Shown here: positions 60,873-64,000 of the stretch, piece after piece | Position numbering within the stretch: the stretch's first letter is position 1 | Layout: each line of letters starts with the position of its first letter | Origin: Siphonodentalium dalli | Taxonomy: Eukaryota > Mollusca > Scaphopoda > Gadilida > Siphonodentaliidae | Length of the DNA: 64,000 bases | Direction: 5' to 3' | Assembly: GCA_032622095.1 (NCBI GenBank) | Contig: CP136065.1 | Span: 154,633,577-154,697,576 of the forward strand | The notes under the pieces: model-generated | Seen by the model: only the letters and a program-made list of their open reading frames with translations | Told to the model about the DNA's origin: nothing | Databases searched by the model: none | Program-made: the position numbers and the translations under genes

Positions 60873-61193
60873 AACTAGAGGTGTGACTGTCCCAATGGGA
60901 CTACGGATACCCCCCTTTTTTAAAAATACTAAGATGTTTGACATGTCAGTAAACATTTAGTTAAAATAATGAAATAACAGTTCCCATTGCAGGTGTACAA
61001 CCATAACCCTAATCTTAAACCTATTGACCGAAAATTGTAGGAATAAAAGCTTGGACAAAATTATGTATGTTGCGAAATAAATTCTAAGTCGAAAATGGGG
61101 AATAACTCCACACAAAAAATGTCGGACAGACGTCATAATTGCAGGTGCACAGGTTCCAGTATACCCCCCCTAACTTCGTTGCGGGGGGTATAA
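60873..61193 (+). repeat. TACGGATACCCCCC repeat, short copy
   Basis: Closely follows the first and last parts of 52423-52985 but has one inner block instead of two, and six G in the terminal hairpin. Confidence 0.85.
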
Positions 61194-62270
61194 AAAGGTT
61201 AACTCTAGGACAGAAAATACATACAATGTCAATGTTTTGAAAGCACTCTCAATGATGAATCTAGATACCAAGTTTCAATGAGATCCGATGAACTGAGACA
61301 TATCTGCATGAATGCACATAAAACAGATATTTCAAAATGAACGAAGAAGAATAACTCTAGAATGGGAAATGCATTCGTCATTGGGCAATCTTTTGAAGGT
61401 ACTCCTGACGGTGAACCTCCAACAAAGTTGATCAGATCAGATATCCCATGACTAAAGTTTTATGCCAGGAAGGATAGATGGATGCCCAGATGGACAGGTA
61501 AAACAAAGTCAAGCATTATACCCCAATTTATCTTCGAAAGTCCAACCATATGAAATAAGAGCTCACTTGACACAACAGAAGCGTAATTGTAATGTCAGAT
61601 ATCAAACATATCCTTATTACCTTTTAAATAGGATATTGGATTTAATGGTTATTCTGTCATTCACATTGGTTTATAATGACATTGGCACATGATAGCATGG
61701 TACATAACTCCAGCTGCATCATTAATGTAGTTCAGTCTCATTTGTATGTTAACCCACATAAGGGGACAGACATCTAATTACTTCTGACCTGAAGGAAGGT
61801 ATTATTAAGGTGGCCCAAAAGATATGAAGGACAGCGGAGGGAGACAACCTATAACCTAAACCAGGATATGGTATATATTTAAGCATGAACTCAATGAAGA
61901 AATTATCGGGAAGGGGAAGGCAAAACAAAAGTTAGAAAAGGCAAGGATGGGAAGGCAACCTTCAAAGGGTACCTTTCCTAATGTAACAGACAAGGAAAGT
62001 AGGGTGAAGGGGTTTCCCTGGTCCACCTTCTCTGGCAACCTGAGAACAAGAGTTTACACTAGAATATACCTCCATGGGTGCGAATTTTAAACATGGACAG
62101 GACAGAAATTGAATAAACAAAGAATACTCTAAAAGGGAAAATGTGAATATTACAAAAGCTTCTTTGAAATCTCTTGTGATGGAGAAACAACCATAACCAT
62201 GGCTGAGATACTCAGATGAACAATTACATTGGATCATCTTTTGAAAGATTGTTTGGCTTACAATGTCAAT
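61194..62270 (+). repeat. Degenerate dispersed repeat text
   Basis: Phrases such as TTAACTCTAG, ACCAAGTTTCAATGAGATCC and GGATAGATGGATGCCCAGA resemble 59960-60130, 60480-60870 and 62770-62960. No coding frame supported. Confidence 0.4.
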
Positions 62271-62274
62271 GTTA

Positions 62275-62335
62275 ATATTTTTAGCAAATGTATTCTCTTC
62301 ATATATATGAGGCTCCCATAGGGAGGGCCATATAT
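62275..62335. mobile_element. MITE B hairpin fragment
   Basis: ATGTATTCTCTTCATATATATG and GGCTCCCATAGGGAG only. Confidence 0.5.
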
Positions 62336-62472
62336 ACACAGAACGACACGATGTGTAAATGGGTTTGTCGATACGGCACTCGTGCTGTCGCGGAAGGATA
62401 GAACGAGAGACGCTTGCGCCTTGAGTAGTGCCGTATCGACAAACCCATTTACACATCGTGTCATTCTGTGTT
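62336..62472. repeat. Long perfect-arm palindrome
   Basis: ACGATGTGTAAATGGGTTTG and TCGATACGGCACT pair exactly with AGTGCCGTATCGA and CAAACCCATTTACACATCGT; loop about 45 bases (62390-62430). Confidence 0.92.
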
Positions 62473-62699
62473 TATTACATGCTTCGCGTCCTAGAATCTG
62501 TGCATTAAAAATACAGGCTTAAAAGATTTATTTAGGCACATAGAGGGCGTGTTTTGTCATGTGTTATGATGCTTTTATTTTATAGTTCCGGTTTCATGGT
62601 TGAGGCGAACGTCATGGTCAACGAGATGCATATGGAACGTACGTTTCATACGTATTTGTAAATATGGAACAGCAATAACACTGTACTTCTGGGAACAAG

Positions 62700-62771
62700 C
62701 GTGTAATATATAATAGAATGCATTGGCACAGGGTTTTCGCATTTCAGGAAGCTCCGTCATGGAAGGGTTAA
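62700..62771 (-). mobile_element. MITE B right-end fragment
   Basis: ATAATAGAATGCATTGGCAC to GTCATGGAAGGGTTAA. Confidence 0.75.
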
Positions 62772-62957
62772 AACAAACTTTCATTGAGATCCAGTAACCA
62801 GTGTATGCCTGGACAGTCAGAAAACAATTATTTCCAGATATAAAACATGGTTAACTCTAGAATGGAAAAAGCAAAACAATTGGTCCCTCTGTTGAAAGTG
62901 TTCGATGGCGAACCTTCATACCAAATTTTATTCAGATCTGATAACCTATGGCAGAGA

Positions 62958-63097
62958 TACAGTAATGCCCTAAGTAATTGACCCTTTAACCACAGAAGAA
63001 TTATCTTAAATTTTTCAGGATTTAGTCGACTAAATCCTGAAAAATTACCCATAGTTCTGCTGTGGTTAAGGAGTCGATTATTTAGGGAATTACTGTA
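62958..63097. mobile_element. MITE A short palindrome
   Basis: TACAGTAATGCCCTAAGTAA to GGGAATTACTGTA; arms meet at GATTTAGTCGACTAAATC. Confidence 0.9.
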
Positions 63098-63303
63098 TGG
63101 ATGGATGTACATACAGACAGATGCCCAGACAGATGGTACACTAAGTAAATTTAGTATAATTATTTCCTCCCCCCCCCCCCCCCCACCCCCAATTTTTCTT
63201 GGGATGATTAAATATGATCACAAGTGTGTCTCATGTCTTTTTCAGGAATAGCAATAGACATGTCGTCAAATCTAGTTTCATAAAAATTTCTGATGTTACT
63301 TAA

Positions 63304-63551
63304 TTAATCCTTTCATGATGGGAGTTGAGATGGTGCACCATAAAAGATCCTGTGCCAGTGCATTCTCTCATTTATGCGAGTCTCCCATAGGGAGCCTTGC
63401 ATATATAAGAGAATGCACTGGCATACAAGGTTAAGATAAATATTGTTAGGCCAATGTGTTCTCTTATATATGCAGAGCTCCCTATGAGAGACTCATAAAA
63501 AAAGAGAATGCATTGGAATACGGTTTTCGCAAAATTTCATGGACGGTTTAA
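63304..63551 (-). mobile_element. MITE B copy
   Basis: TTAATCCTTTCATGATGGG to TTCATGGACGGTTTAA, reverse orientation; the inverted twin of 29163-29397. Confidence 0.86.
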
Positions 63552-63580
63552 AGGGTCATTTCAAAATAAATACCCCATCT

Positions 63581-63829
63581 TTAATCCGTCTTTACTAAAT
63601 ACTCATTGCTGAGTAGTTCCCTTAGGAAATGTCCAGATAATATGTACAACAAACAATAGACTATCTGGACATTTCATACCAATGAATATATATCATTCTG
63701 GACTTTTATTTTCTGCCCAGCTCTGTGTCACCTGCTCATACTTCCTGAGCATCCCTCCAGGTGAATAATGGTCCATTCCAATGTATATTTTTATAATTGA
63801 TGGGAGAATTTAGTAAAGAAAGGGTAAAT
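63581..63829 (-). mobile_element. MITE C copy, reverse orientation
   Basis: TTAATCCGTCTTTACTAAAT to AATTTAGTAAAGAAAGGGT; hairpin GAAATGTCCAGATAATATG is intact. Confidence 0.8.
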
Positions 63830-64000
63830 TATTATGGATTTTGAATGCCAGCATGTCTAATGTACCACCAGTTGATAAATAAAAATCATGCAACATGATA
63901 TGTTTATGCGATCATGACTTCAAAGGGATTGCAACGAAAATAGACCAAGTGCACATGGACCGAGGTTGTTATTGATTCTGGATCAATATTATGAGTTCTT

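Noticed and set aside
61962-62456. 164-codon frame on the minus strand
   Set aside because: It crosses a young palindrome and MITE fragments, has no recognised domain and no splice context.

Overview
The window is intron-rich, AT-rich animal DNA that is dense in repeats. It carries one gene I can support, on the minus strand: a nuclear receptor with a two-zinc-finger DNA-binding domain and a complete ligand-binding domain. Six coding exons join in frame from 58106 down to 25188. Each junction has a canonical GT/AG boundary and matching phase, and together they encode about 699 residues ending in a stop codon. The first one or more exons, which would hold the start codon and the A/B region of the two-finger form, were not found between 58107 and 64000 and may lie outside the window. 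The zinc-finger and ligand-domain motifs fit subfamily NR1 (E75/Rev-erb, E78 and ROR relatives, or the mollusc/annelid NR1P group). I cannot fix the group from motifs alone. A marine invertebrate, possibly a mollusc or other lophotrochozoan, is my guess from the receptor type and the repeat style; this is inference.

Gene layout, 5' to 3' on the minus strand: exon 1 (58012-58106, zinc finger 1), exon 2 (54682-54832, zinc finger 2), exon 3 (47645-48882, a very long hinge plus the start of the ligand domain), exon 4 (39426-39581, the ligand-domain signature), exon 5 (36174-36393), exon 6 (25188-25429, helices 9-12 and stop). Introns run from about 3.0 to 10.7 kb. Two further reading frames suggest alternative N termini. 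One is a 46-codon candidate first exon (55674-55811) between the two finger exons, whose donor phase fits exon 2 exactly; this is the same layout as the one-finger E75B isoform of insects. The other is an open frame of roughly 120 codons running straight into exon 3 from upstream.

Most of the rest is short non-autonomous DNA transposons. Four MITE families account for over 35 insertions: family A (CAGTAATGCCC ends, TA target sites, mariner-like), family B and its B' variant (TTAA target sites, CCCTTT ends, piggyBac-like, built from two hairpins), family C (TTAA target sites, CCTTTCTATACT ends) and family D (two hairpins around GCAGAATGAGG). Larger elements are a 3.7 kb terminal-inverted-repeat element filled by a satellite-like array (1131-4786), two PIF/Harbinger-like elements (49670-52074 and 39628-41581), a hAT-like element nested inside the second of these (39691-40770), and two other elements (32082-33478, 34186-35192). 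Several long foldbacks also occur.

Region by region: 1-24524 is downstream of the gene and holds repeats only. 24525-58106 is the gene, its introns filled with the same repeats. 58107-64000 lies upstream of exon 1 or within an undetected first intron, and is again repeats. I saw no rRNA, convincing tRNA, CRISPR array or second protein gene.
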